Below, piece after piece: positions 12,512-23,072 of a stretch of 64,000 nt of DNA (within the stretch, counting starts at the first letter, position 1; every line of letters begins with the position of its first letter). Source of the DNA: Alnus glutinosa (lineage: Eukaryota > Streptophyta > Magnoliopsida > Fagales > Betulaceae); contig NC_084888.1 of the NCBI RefSeq assembly GCF_958979055.1, forward strand, positions 9,161,501-9,225,500, read 5' to 3'. Position numbers and translations under genes: made by a program. The notes beneath the pieces were generated by a model. The model did not search any database and had not been told where the DNA came from. It saw nothing but the letters and a program-made list of their open reading frames with translations.

Positions 12512-14179
12512 TTCCTCTCTGCTTTAACTTAAAAAGCATTGTTTGTTGGTGGCCTGACAGGGCACATGGACATTAACATATGAAGGTTGCAGAGATCATC
12601 TACTTTAACTTGGAAACAGTTTTTTTTTTTCTTTGGCATCATACGTGGGCATTGAGAATATGAAGGTTGCAGGCATCAAAACAACAGAGATGTGGCGAAC
12701 TGCACTTAAACAATTGAAGGGGGAAAACATTGGATGCATTGCATCTCCAACGATTTTTTTTATTCATCATTTTAATCCCAAAATCTAGAAAGGAAATTTA
12801 TCGAATTTAGAAATTACCTTTGGGAGAAACAACACAATATCTTAAACAATATTATTTTTAAAAACTTACATGATGAATTGAAAACATACCAGGATAGGGC
12901 GGGGCATGTTGTATAACATGAGGCATGTCGAAATTAATGCCCTTAATTTTGGGGTATTTTGAAATGATTAAGCTAAGGGCCACTCCGATTCCACCACCAA
13001 CATCGACGATCTGCTTGAGGTTCTTAAAACCGTCATAGGACTCGAGCATCTTCTTAACAAGTATGGTAGTGTGGTTGAACATTGCTGTGTTGAAAACTTG
13101 ACTGAACCTAGGGTCCCTGCTAGCGTACTCATAGCTGTGCATTCCATGGACCCTGTTAAATGCACCTCCGCCTTCAAGAACTGCATCCTTCAGTTGAGAC
13201 CTAACATTCAATTTAACAATGGAGTTGGCTGCCACAACAAAATTTAATAGAGACTAGGAACAATTTCTCACATGGGACTAGCATGGAGCATCCAGTTATG
13301 CCTTTGATGTAGGTGTTGGACCACTATAGTAGGATATTTGACGAGCATTCCTTCACTAGATTGATAATACCAGTACGACTTCATAAAATCCCCCTTGGGG
13401 AATATCAAAATTCTTTACAAATTTGCTTAACTTGCACAATATGCTAAACAATTGCTCCCAACTATATTGCTAATAAGTAACAATGGCGATAACGAGGCGG
13501 GGGAAAAGAGGCCGGAGGGTTTAATAATGTAATCAGGGATTCGAGGCAAAAGAGAACATCTTAACTAATCAACAAAGGTTTCACAAAAGGAAGATTGATA
13601 GAGCTTAAAAACCAGAAAATAAAAGGAAAAGAAAGAGTAAGAAAATAATGAGACTAACCAACTATCCAAGTAAACCTTGTCGTGAATCAAGGCCATCAAG
13701 GGCGCTAAGGAAACCCCATCTTGATTGCGCACGAAGTACTTGGACACCGGAAGCAGAAAGTAGAACCTACGGAAAGGAAGCCCATCACTGTCATCGTTAT
13801 CAACCACAGAGCAACCAAGTACGCAGTGGAACACCAGTAGGCCGCAGATGCGTTCCAGCAGGGCGGGTGCGTCGGGGTTCTTGGCGGGCATCTGGGCCGC
13901 GATCTCCGCAGCGGAGAGCGTGGAACCAGGGCCCGCATTGGCCAAGATGTCGAAAACGCCGAGCTCGATGGCTGCGTGCATGGCCATGGGCAGCGCTGAC
14001 CCGCACGCCAGTTCCATGGCATGGGAGAAGACTTCATCTTCTTCTTCTTTCTGTTTGAGTTGTTTGTGCCTTTCGGTCGCCATTGATTCTTGGGGTTGGG
14101 GTTCCGGTGAAGAAGACGACGCACTGACCAGCAGTTGCTCTCGCTTTTGCTTTGCCTTCAGGCGTCTGTTTTTGGCCAT
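10958..14179 (-). CDS. COMT-like O-methyltransferase copy B (predicted catalytically dead)
   Basis: Four exons on the minus strand: 13659-14179, 12890-13200, 12071-12135 and 10958-11269. Exons 2 and 3 are the same length as in copy A (311 and 65 nt). From the first ATG the protein has 402 residues; from an in-frame second ATG at 14083 (the one matching copy A's start) it has 370, closer to the family's usual ~365, so the shorter start may be the real one. The dimerisation domain, VDVGGGIG motif and GDMF loop are present. As in copy A, the catalytic His is Asn (position 303, WILNDWSD). The Glu297 equivalent is Val331 (AMVEVLP), with a Glu one residue later. Both substitutions in two still-open copies suggest loss before the A/B duplication and later retention of the reading frame. 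The methyltransferase fold is certain; the function is unknown. Confidence 0.85.
11690..11880 (-). mobile_element. probable tRNA-derived SINE in intron 3 of OMT B
   Basis: Read on the minus strand, the segment has a B-box-like AAGGTTCGAATCTCC preceded by CTTGGTCTTGGTGGCATTTC, the arrangement seen in plant tRNA-related SINEs. Copy A lacks this sequence at the matching place. The ends were not resolved and no clear duplication was found. Confidence 0.4.
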
Positions 14180-14621
14180 AGGGTTTTGGCCTCCTTCTGG
14201 TTTTGGGATGACCTAAATATAGTTAATAATACGTAAAATAAAGGCCATATGGGAAGTCCAAGGGACGTCAAATATCAATTTGTTAAACATGATTAATTAT
14301 CTCCTCCATTTTCGCCGCCAATGTTTTCCACTTGCCTTTGCTACCAACCATTCATTTATTTATTTTTATTTTTTTTCACATGCCCGTACAAGAGGAAAAA
14401 AAAAAAAAAATTCTAACTAGTCGCAACCGATTGAGTTACCAACTTTTTCCCTCAATTGCTTACAAAAATAGACATTCCTTAATTATCGACCGGTTTTATT
14501 TATTTATTTTTTTAATGATGAAAAGATGTTTTTAATGACTCCTAAACTTTAGTAAATAACCTTTGTTTCTTTCTTCAAACATTATGGAAATCCTAACTAA
14601 TATTCTATTAGTTTTTTTTAG

Positions 14622-14631
<10 letters not shown>

Positions 14632-14671
<40 letters not shown>
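14632..14671. repeat. (AT)n microsatellite
   Basis: About 40 bp of perfect AT dinucleotide in the spacer upstream of OMT B. Confidence 0.9.
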
Positions 14672-14674
<3 letters not shown>

Positions 14675-14695
14675 TAATACTAGACTATTGCTTAC

Positions 14696-14868
14696 GAGGA
14701 ATGCTAGATTTCTTTCTAGTGTTCTTTCGGTGTTCATCTGGAAGGATATAAATGTAATAAAAAAATTACATCTATATCATTTTAGATGATATGGATGTAA
14801 TTTTTTAATTACATTTATGTCATTTCACATGGACACAAAAAAAAAATTAGAAGGAGCTCTAACATTCC
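14696..14868. mobile_element. small fold-back MITE-like element
   Basis: Begins GAGGAATGCTAGATTTCTTTC and ends GAAGGAGCTCTAACATTCCTC, an imperfect inverted repeat. The interior also folds back (ATTACATC...GATGTAAT). No convincing target-site duplication was found, so the class is uncertain. Confidence 0.5.
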
Positions 14869-14944
14869 TCAAAGCCTATAAGGATCGTATTCTAAAGTTT
14901 CAAACTAAAACACATCTTTCAAAAAAACTATCTATTATTGGAGA

Positions 14945-15480
14945 AAATCATTATAAATTTCCTCCGAAAATATAAACTATCAAGATTGCATGTCCAAATA
15001 CCTTTGAATTAGATTAATTTTCCCTCTAAGAAGCTGTATATAGTAATATACAGTTCTATTAACAATCGTTTTTTTTTTTTTCCTCAATCCTCGTTATCAA
15101 TTTCCTTAGAAAATATAAACGATCAAGATTGCAAATCAAAATACGGAATTCCTATGAATTAGATCATATTGTTGCATATATGCAATTAAATTAAGGGTTA
15201 AATATGTTTGACTTTCCAGTGGTTTAATTTTATTTTATTTTATTTTATTTTATTTTTTTTTTCTATGTGCTTCATTTCGTATCGTAAATAGTACCTCGTT
15301 TTTGGTTAAAGACGGAGATGGAATCTCCGTCCAACTTCCGTCGAAAAATTGACGAAAGTCCAATTTAACACTTCTAATAAGCTGACACATGTCCTGTGCC
15401 TAATTAATTTTCGTTACCCTCTCATAGATTGGTTGATCAGTGAGAGATGTTGTTACCCTCTGGTCTGCGAGGGGGATCAC
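14945..15480. repeat. 3' flank of OMT unit C, duplicated at 27230-28895
   Basis: CATTATAAATTTCCTCCGAA and the following several hundred bases recur, diverged, from about 27230. The phrases TTGGTTGATCAGTGAGAGATG and CCTCTGGTCTGCGA near 15430-15470 recur near 28840-28880. This marks the 3' end of the duplicated OMT units C and D. No gene was seen. Confidence 0.75.
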
Positions 15481-15489
15481 TCAAGACTC

Positions 15490-15925
15490 AAGAGTGAAAA
15501 AGGAAGGTGTATATTTCAAGGGGTTTGACCATTGCACAACAGGTTGTGCATATTTCAAAGTTGCTCCTTACATTACTGAGGAGCTAAGAGCACTCTTATG
15601 TACACTAATACACGGGTATGAAGGATAAAATAATACAATTGTGTATTTATCGGAAAAAAGAAAAAAAGAGTACATTAATGAAGGCAATCACATGTAATCT
15701 CCCATGAGATATGCAGCATGAGGTGGAGTATGGTGCTGACTTGAAGCATGGTCCATTGGCTGTACAATATGGCCGTTACTTGTAGTAGAATCACTGCATT
15801 CTTTAGTTGAGGTTGCAGCAGTATGGGTAGTTCTGCAAGGTGTGATCTTTTCAGGTGCTGTCATGGCAGCACCTGCGGGGGATGATCTGGCAGCCTTCTG
15901 CAGGGCAGGGGAAGATCCTCTAACA
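15490..15925. other. insertion in the 3' flank of unit C carrying a short ORF remnant
   Basis: Relative to unit D (28880-28910), about 435 bp are inserted between GGGGGATCACTCAAGA and AAGAGAAC. On the minus strand, about 15925 to 15692 is open for ~75 codons, Ser/Thr/His-rich, ending HHTPPHAAYLMGDYM before a TGA. It has no ATG near its start and looks like the 3' end of a foreign exon. I do not recognise the protein. A captured gene fragment or an unknown TE are both possible. Confidence 0.4.
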
Positions 15926-16109
15926 AAGAGAACTTAAAGGGGCCCTGTAGCTGTAATGAGCGCCCCATTTAGGCCATTTCAATTCACGACTAACTTGAAC
16001 TCAAAATTCTCCCTTTAATTTTTATTTTTTGGTACATCTTTTTTATTTTAAAGGACCAGACAAACAGATGATACATTTCCAAGTATTACACGCAACGCAA
16101 GCAAACAAT

Positions 16110-16984
16110 CTACTTAAAAAACTCCATAACACAAAAATTACACACAAAAGATTCATATCTGATGCCGCCAAATCTTGCTTTGGTTGCCAATGCCTTGAAT
16201 TCTGCTTCAGTCCTCTCCTTCCCTCCTGGGTTTTGAGCCATCATAAACACATCCATTTCACAGTTGATCTTCACACAAGTGCTAATCTCAGGCAACGTCG
16301 GAAGAACTGCCTCCTCAGCAATTACCTTTCCATCATTAGGAGTAGCATTGTAGCAGTTCTTCAACAGCTTCAAGCACTGTTCATCACTCCAATCATGGGG
16401 TATCCACTACATAAAGTATCCAATTATGTCATCTTTTCTCATTTTTGTAGCGAAACATTTAACCCCAACTAGCATTACTGTCTCCAAAACTACAAAATAA
16501 AAAACTTACCTTCATAAAAATGGCGTCCCCCTTGGGAACCCTTCTGAACATATCTCCCCCGACATGTTCCACACCTGCAACACAAATTAACACCTCTCTG
16601 TCTATATATATATAGCTTGTGGACAACATTATGAAAATGGAGATTAATTTTTATAAATGAATAGCATACCAGGATAGCGCGCGTGGGGCATTTTGTATAA
16701 CATGGGGCAAGTCGAAATTAATGGCCTTAAGATGGGGGTATCTGGAAGTGATCAATTTAAGAGTGACTCCTAGGCCTCCACCAACATCAACCAATTGATT
16801 GAGTTGCTCAAAGCCTTTATAGGAGTCAAGGATCTTCTTCATAGTAATAGTGGTGTGGTTGAACATTGCTGTGTTAAAAACCTGATTGAATCTGGGGTCC
16901 AAGCCCGGATACTCGAAGGCGTGCGTGCCATGAACCCTGTTGAATGGAATTCCTCCCTCAAGAATTGCATCTTTCAGTTGGGAC
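16110..16984 (-). pseudogene. COMT-like O-methyltransferase copy C (exon 1 lost, frameshifted)
   Basis: Exons 2-4 are recognisable on the minus strand at 16670-16984, 16510-16574 and 16110-16406. Exon 4 keeps the catalytic centre (WIPHDWSDEQ with His, and VIAEEAVLP with Glu) and [10 protein letters not shown]. Exon 2 is 315 nt instead of 311: four extra bases in the CGCGCG stretch near 16679-16684 shift the frame just after the HVIQNAP motif. Exon 1 (dimerisation domain) is absent. The intron that should lead to it continues to about 20060, interrupted by a hAT insertion at 17764, and then ends at a truncated gypsy element. The copy is therefore a pseudogene, despite the intact catalytic residues. 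Copies D and E are the closest relatives. Confidence 0.9.
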
Positions 16985-17763
16985 CTATCAATGAATCTGG
17001 GTTAGATGTCATATATGAAGAGCAGTAATCAAGTCAAGTCGAGCCGTGTATTGAATGTTCAATTAAGTTTTTATTTTTATTTTATTTTATTTTATTTAAA
17101 ACACGAGTCAAGTTCGAGCTTATCACTAAGCTAGATAATCTCTTCATTTATTTTTCGAATGAGTTCGAACTTATTCACGAGCTACTTAATTAACTTATTC
17201 ATCCCATATACAAAGTAAATGTCGTGATTTTTTTTTTTTGGTAAATCCATACTAAATATTAGTTATTTAATTATTGTTAAGATTATTTATTTTAGTAATT
17301 AGATAAATTACTTCAAAATTTTAAACAATCTAATCTCGAACTTATTTGTTTATCTTATAGTATGTATACATATAAACTCACCCACATGCACACAAAATAT
17401 ACATCAACATGCACACAAAATATACATATATCTACGTCAAGACTAACAACTATAATAATTCAAAATATATCTATTATATTATGTAGATAATTCATTTTTA
17501 TATTTTTAAATGCTTAACATGATGTTAAAAAAATAATTTTTTAAAAATGATTAAAAGTAAATTATACGAATCGAGCCAAATTTATACGAGTTCACTCGTT
17601 CACGTACTCAAATAAGTCAATAAATTACAAGTTGTTTATTTTTTATTTTTGTCCATGAAATATTTAACCAACTTAAACAAGAAAGAGGTCGAAAAAAAAA
17701 CCCTCCCATGACAGAAAAATAAATTATCATGCAACTAAATAATGTGGAAATTAATAAAGGATC
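16985..17763. repeat. intron-1 sequence shared by OMT copies C and E
   Basis: This segment matches, diverged, the copy E intron at 43752-44510. It contains CGAGCTT/GAGTTCGA words of the kind found in the hAT-like element at 40348-41537, so the shared intron sequence probably includes an old insertion that copy D lacks or has lost. A poly-T run lies at 17230-17240. Confidence 0.6.
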
Positions 17764-17918
17764 TAGGGCTGGCAATTTTGACACGACACGACAACCCGAC
17801 ACGAAATTAGCGGGTTTGGGTCTACCTTAAATGGGTTTGGGTCATAAACGGGTCTACCCGTTTATCTCAGTTAAACGGGTCGTGTTACGGGTGACCCTCC
17901 AGACACGATTACCTTTTT

Positions 17919-17993
<75 letters not shown>

Positions 17994-19221
17994 TTTAATA
18001 ATTTTTTTTTAAAAAAAAGAAGAAGAAGAAGAAGAAGAAGAAGAAATGGGATTAGTCTGATTAGATGTCCGACTCCTTTCTACGATCCCTAAAAGCCTTA
18101 ACCCCATTTGACTTCCCTTCAGTGCCTTCACAGTTCACTCCCTTTCACACCGGAATCCCTAAACCCTTTCCTCTGCTTTCCAGTTTCCACTCTCCAATCC
18201 CTTTACCCCCACCACTCGCACGGTTGCACCCACCGAAACCCTCCGATCCGAGAAAACCCTATTCAACTCAGAAGGGCTAGGGCTCCTACGGTCCTACCTC
18301 TCGGCGCCGACGACGTGGACCACTGGACTCATGTGCTGCTGTCGTTCCCGAGATCTACCGCCGCGGTGGAGGCAGCGGCCTTGTCGACACGAGGCACTGG
18401 CCGGATCACGGGTTTTTGGGCTGGGTCTCGGGCGCGAGAAGCGGGCCTAGGGTTCTCTTTGCCGCAAGATGATGATCTCTGCAAACCAATTGGGGGGTTT
18501 TTGCCGGAGATCCAGATCGAGGTTAGGGTTTTGGAAGGCTTGGCAGAGACGCCTGCGCCGGCGAGTCCACCAAGGGCGTGTAGTATGTGTTCGAACTTCA
18601 CTTACTTGTTAGTGTAAATGCTTTGTAATTACTAATTAATGGATGAGCTGAAGCAATGAGGAAAAACTCTCGGTCATCTTCAATCTCATCTAGTTTCATT
18701 GTTTTTACTTTCCTTTCTCTTTGGTTTTAGTACTTGGAAGTTGGAAGAGTGTTTGATTTTAGTTCTGTTGCTTGATGATTCTTGATCATAGTTTTTGTCT
18801 TATAAATGGGTCGTGTCGACCCATACGACCCATTATGCTAGAATTGGCAGCAAGACTCCATGAACCTTGCACATAACAGAGGATTTTTTGCTCTGTTTCT
18901 CGGCAACCTTTGTTGAAGGATGCAATCCCCCATTCAGTGAATACTTTTCGAGATCAGCCGCAGGACACCAAGAATTAACTGTTTCACAAGCATTCACTGA
19001 ATCTTAATTTTTAATTTTTATTTTTTATTTTAAAAAAAGGGTTAAACGGGTCGTGTTGACCCGATATGACCCGTTATGCTAAACAGGTTTCACGGGTCAT
19101 GTCGGGTGACCCGTGAAATAGCCGTGTCGTGTCGTGTCTGGAACCGGGTCGTGTCTGGGTTTAGCTTAAATGGGTCGCGGGTCTTAACGAGTCGTGTCGG
19201 GTACCCGTTTTGCCAGCCCTA
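17764..19221. mobile_element. hAT-like element (1458 bp) in intron 1 of copy C
   Basis: The ends are TAGGGCTGGCAA and TTGCCAGCCCTA, a perfect 12-bp inverted repeat of hAT type. The flanks are a perfect 8-bp duplication AAAGGATC at 17756-17763 and 19222-19229. Copy E has the unoccupied site (GAAGGATCTAATCTCTCAG, about 44507-44525). Subterminal regions are rich in ACGGGTC/GACCCG and CGTGTCG words. It contains an (ATT)n run at about 17930-17990 and a (GAA)n run at 18019-18044. The interior (about 18060-18600) is GC-rich and unlike the ends (see next entry). No hAT transposase was seen. Confidence 0.88.
18060..18600 (+). pseudogene. possible captured host-gene fragment inside the hAT element
   Basis: The interior is markedly GC-rich and gene-like compared with the AT-rich surroundings. 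A plus-strand frame at 18108-18617 is open for 169 codons, and two other frames (18065-18280 plus, 18329-18601 minus) are also open. The sequence resembles a 5' exon with leader (repeated AAACCCT/CCTAAACCC and TAGGGTTT words, Pro/Ser-rich product). I do not recognise the product. It could be a gene fragment carried by a non-autonomous transposon (Pack-type) or chance openness from high GC. Confidence 0.35.
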
Positions 19222-20060
19222 AAAGGATCTAATCGATCTCTCAGCTTTACGAAAAGCCTCTCTCTCTGGGTGAACCAATACCTACTCCCCCCTCAGATCT
19301 CATTTAGGAGGAAGGAAGCTCTTCCCTCCTCTTCACCCGTACAAACTTCATGTACTCCTCGTCTTCAATCTCCTTTATGTTACTTCTTCTCTAATTTTTC
19401 TAATATTTTGTTTTGAATCTTAGTGGTTAGATCTACTGCAAATTTACACCTTTCGCCTCGTCACAGCTCTGGCTCTCATTTGTAAAGCCATTTTGATCTA
19501 CCATAAATTTTAAATTTAGATCTGAACCTCAAAAATCTATAATTTTGATGGTTTTTTTATTTTACCGCCCCAAATGATGTCTTTCTGCTTGTGTACATAC
19601 ATCTACATCTTAATTTCCTCAACTCTCTCATAAGCTAGATAGGAGTTAAGTTTTTCTTTGTTCATACTGATTACATTGTCAATCATGGGCCGCTAGAATC
19701 ATCTTCGCTAGCAACTTTTTTTTCGATTGCCTTCTCTGCCTTTGAGGATTTCTTTCGAAACTGTGGCTTAATTGAAGCCAAGATTAAACTTTCTTAGTTT
19801 CTTTTTGGTCTTTCATATTCTAGATTCTGTAATTTTCTGTGTTTTGTATGTGTTATGTTTGTCATCTAAAAAAACAATAAAGAAAAATAAAAAAGTACAA
19901 ATGAAGGTCCAATTTTTTTGTTGAACTCAAATGACCACAATAAGCGCGACCTCATTGTTTTTCAAGTAATTGAATTGCACGAGCAATTTTTAATTCCACG
20001 GCGACTCACTACTTATAAAACTTGTATATTTAAATATTAATATTTCACTCTGAAGGATAT
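19222..20060. repeat. remainder of copy C intron 1, homologous to 44507-45170
   Basis: Phrases such as AATTTTTCTAATATTTTG and AATTGCACGAGCAA recur in the copy E intron just upstream of E exon 1. Homology stops near 20060 (TTTCACTCTGAAGGATATAGCAGC), at the point where E continues into exon 1. This locates the breakpoint that removed exon 1 of copy C. Confidence 0.7.
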
Positions 20061-20234
20061 AGCAGCTAAAAAATTATTTTTGCACAACATTTGTACAATA
20101 AGACACATTGGTAGGAAGGTCTCACATGTATAAATCTTATTAATATTTTTTGTTGTGTAAATATTGTACACCTTTATGTTGTGCAAAGGCTTTTGAAAGA
20201 ATATTTGATGAACCCCCTACTCTTAAGCTGACCC

Positions 20235-21307
20235 ATGGAAGGGGAAATTCTTTACCTGTACTTGGCGGTATCGTCTTCGGCGATATCATCGGCTCTTGTG
20301 CGAGAAGAGGCTGGTGTCCAGAGACCAGTGTATTTCATTAGTAAGGCACTTCGCGGGGCGGAAGAAAGATATCCGAGAATAGAGAAGTTGGCTTTTGCTT
20401 TGGTGATATTAGCTCGGAATCTAAGGCCTTATTTTCAGGCGTATGCTGTCCGAGTACTGACTGAATACCCTCTAAAGAAAGTGCTCCAGAAATCGGATTT
20501 GTCGGGCAGACTTGTCAACTGGTCTGTAGAGCTTGGACAGTTTGACATAGAATTCCACCCGTGGACGGCAATTAAAGGGCAGGTTCTTGCTGACTTTCTC
20601 CTAGAATTCTGCAACATTCCCGAGTCTCAAGACCATGCACAAGTTCCAACATGGGTCATCTATGTCGACGGGTCTTCTCAGAGGCAGCGAAGTGGTGCCT
20701 GGTCGTGCTGTTGAACCCAGAAGGGCAGAGATTTCAATACGCCATCAAACTAGACTTTGTCACTACGAATAACGAAGCAGATTATAAAGCGGTATTGGCA
20801 GGGTTAACAATTGCTCGGGAACTAGGGGCCCTTGATATTGAGATTCGGAGTGACTCGCAGGTAGTCGTGGGCCAGATCTCGGGTGAGTATGCAACGCAAG
20901 GAGGTCGACTAGTCAAATACTTGGAAAAGGTGCATTGCCTCCAGTCCAACTTTAGGAGTATGATAATCAAAAAAATCTCCCGCAAGGAGAATGTCCAAGC
21001 GGAAGCGTTGGCCAGAGCAGGGTCAGCCACAGAACAGGAAATCATCAAGATGAAACGGCAAGTCCTTGTTCAACCCAGCCCTACAATAGCAGGGTTATTT
21101 GATTTAATGCAGCTAACCCAAGAGAAGGAGCCAGAACCCGAGTGGGCTTCTGATGTTATCAAATACCTAAAAGACGGGAAGCTACCTGGTGACAAAATGT
21201 ACTCGCACAAGGTACGAGTGCAATCGGCTCGTTATACGATTGTTGACGGTGTGTTGTACAGGAGGGGATACTCGCATCCCCTTTTAAAGTGCCTTTTCGA
21301 CTACTGA
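20235..21307 (+). pseudogene. gypsy RT end, RNase H and second (Tat-type) RNase H remnant
   Basis: Two overlapping frames, 20235-20714 and 20651-21307, together cover one former polyprotein segment. The first has the RT/RNase H tether VYFISKALRGAEERYP and the GQVLADFLLEF region. The second holds the extra RNase H with TTNNEADYKAVLAGL and IRSDSQVVVGQ. The switch of frame near 20690-20700 marks an indel. Non-functional. Confidence 0.85.
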
Positions 21308-21320
21308 AGCTTATTACGTC

Positions 21321-22262
21321 TTGAGAGAAATTCATGAAGGGGTTTGTGGGAACCACTCGGGTGGTCGAGTGTTAGCCCACAAAGCAATGAGGGCCGGGTA
21401 TTACTGGCCAACCATGGGAAAAGACTCGGTTGAATTCGTCCGAAGCTGTGACAAATGCCAGCAGTTCCCTCGGATTATGAAGAACCCGCCTGAGAAGCTG
21501 AATTCGGTTTTATCACCATGGCCATTTGTTAAATGGGGAGTCGATCTAGTCGGCCCAATGCCGCCTGGAAAGGGTAAAAAGAAGTTCTTAGTGGTGGCTG
21601 TAGACTACTTCACAAAATGGACAGAAGCAGAGGCACTAGCATTTGTAACTGCCAGCAATGTCATAAACTTTCTTTGGAGGTCGGTCGTCTGTCGGTTTGG
21701 AATCCCCCACGCCTTAGTCACCGATAATGGAGCCCAGATTGATGGAAAACCGTTCCGGAGTTGGTGTGCCGAACTTGGCATTCGAAACCACTACTCCACC
21801 CCAGTATATCCCAAGTCGAATGGACAGGTAGAAGCAACCAACAAGACCTTGCTGGGAACGTTGAAGAAGAAGCTGGATTGGCGGAAGGGATTGTGGGTGG
21901 AGTATGTTCCAGAAATCTTGTGGTCGTATCGAACAACGGCGAGAACTCCGACTGGGGAGACCTCGTTCTCATTGTCATACGGGACCGAGGCAGTCATACC
22001 GGTTGAAATAGGCTCCCCAAGCTACAGGGTGGCGCAGTATGACCTTAACCATAATGATGAGGGGATCTGTTTGCGTCTCGATTTGTTGCAGGGGCGAAGG
22101 GATGATGCGCAAGCAGTGGGCGAAGCTTATCGCGCCCGGGTGGCTAAATACTATAACCAAGCGGTTAACACTACGAAGTTCCAGGATGGAAACTGGGTAC
22201 TCAGGAAAATAAATTTGATGACTAGAGATTCCGCTGAAGGAAAGCTTGGTGCCAAGTGGTAG
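21321..22262 (+). pseudogene. gypsy integrase remnant
   Basis: The zinc-binding motif is present (His in HEGVCGNH, then CDKC), as is the catalytic triad: Asp in GVDLVGP, Asp in VTDNGAQ and Glu in NGQVEATNK. This is followed by a GPY-like region that ends at a TAG where GAKW is normally followed by a charged residue. No chromodomain was seen, as expected for Tat elements. Confidence 0.85.
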
Positions 22263-22484
22263 GGACTGTATTCAGTAGTTAAGTGTCACGAGAAAGGAGC
22301 TTATCGTTTGGAATCCCGATAGGGCAAGTCGGTCCCAAGAGCCTAGAATGCCGAACATTTGAAGAAGCATTACATGTAACTCCGGAACCTCCTCCTTTCG
22401 TCTCCTTTTTGTAAGTTCATGAGCGTCTGAATGTAATGATCGAAGTCATGAAATGCTATACATAAATCGCTTAAGAATTTTTTT

Positions 22485-23028
22485 TTTTTGGTTTTCGGTT
22501 ACCCTCACTCGGATAAGAGGGGTAACTTGGCATAAATTTTTTTCTTATCCTCATTCGGATAAGGGGGTAAGTTAAAACTATTTCGGTTACCCTCACTAGG
22601 ATAAGGGGGGTAACTCAACATAAATTTTTTTTTTTCTTATCTTCATTCGGATAAGGGGGGTAAGTTAAAACTATTTCGGTTACCCTCACTCGGATAAGGG
22701 GGGTAACTTGGCATAAAATTTTTTCTTATCCTCCTTCGGATAAGGGAGATAAGTTAAAACTATTTCGGTTATCCTCACTCGGATAAGGGGGGTAACTCGG
22801 CATAATTTTTTTTTCTTATCTTCATTCGGATAAGGGGGGTAAGTTAAAACTATTTCGGTTACCCTCACTCGGATAAGTGGGGTAACTCGGCATAAAATTT
22901 TTTCTTATCCTCTTTCGGATAAGGGGGGTAACTCGGCATAATTTTTTTTTTTTCTTATCTTCCTTCGGATAAGGGGGGTAAGTTAAAACTATTTCGGTTA
23001 CCCTCACTCAGATAAGGGGGGTAACTCG

Positions 23029-23072
<44 letters not shown>

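Larger units (their letters stand above)
20206..22378 (+). mobile_element. 5'-truncated Ty3/gypsy (Tat lineage) pol remnant
   Basis: Contains, in order, the end of reverse transcriptase with its gypsy RNase H (about 20220-20620), a second RNase H domain (about 20650-21050), and integrase (21321-22262 and beyond). Two RNase H domains are the hallmark of the Tat/Ogre group. Gag, protease and most of RT are missing, and no 5' LTR is present. The coding is broken by a frameshift near 20697, a stop at 21305-21307, and a TAG at 22260-22262 where the family continues. It sits where exon 1 of OMT copy C should be. Confidence 0.88.

Noticed and set aside
16029-16472. 147-codon plus-strand frame over OMT copy C exon 4
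   Set aside because: Antisense shadow; the other strand has the OMT motifs. Similar shadows at 28928-29185, 29192-29449 and 43014-43271.
22686-23007. Short minus-strand frames in the tandem array
   Set aside because: They only translate the repeat unit and occur by repetition.
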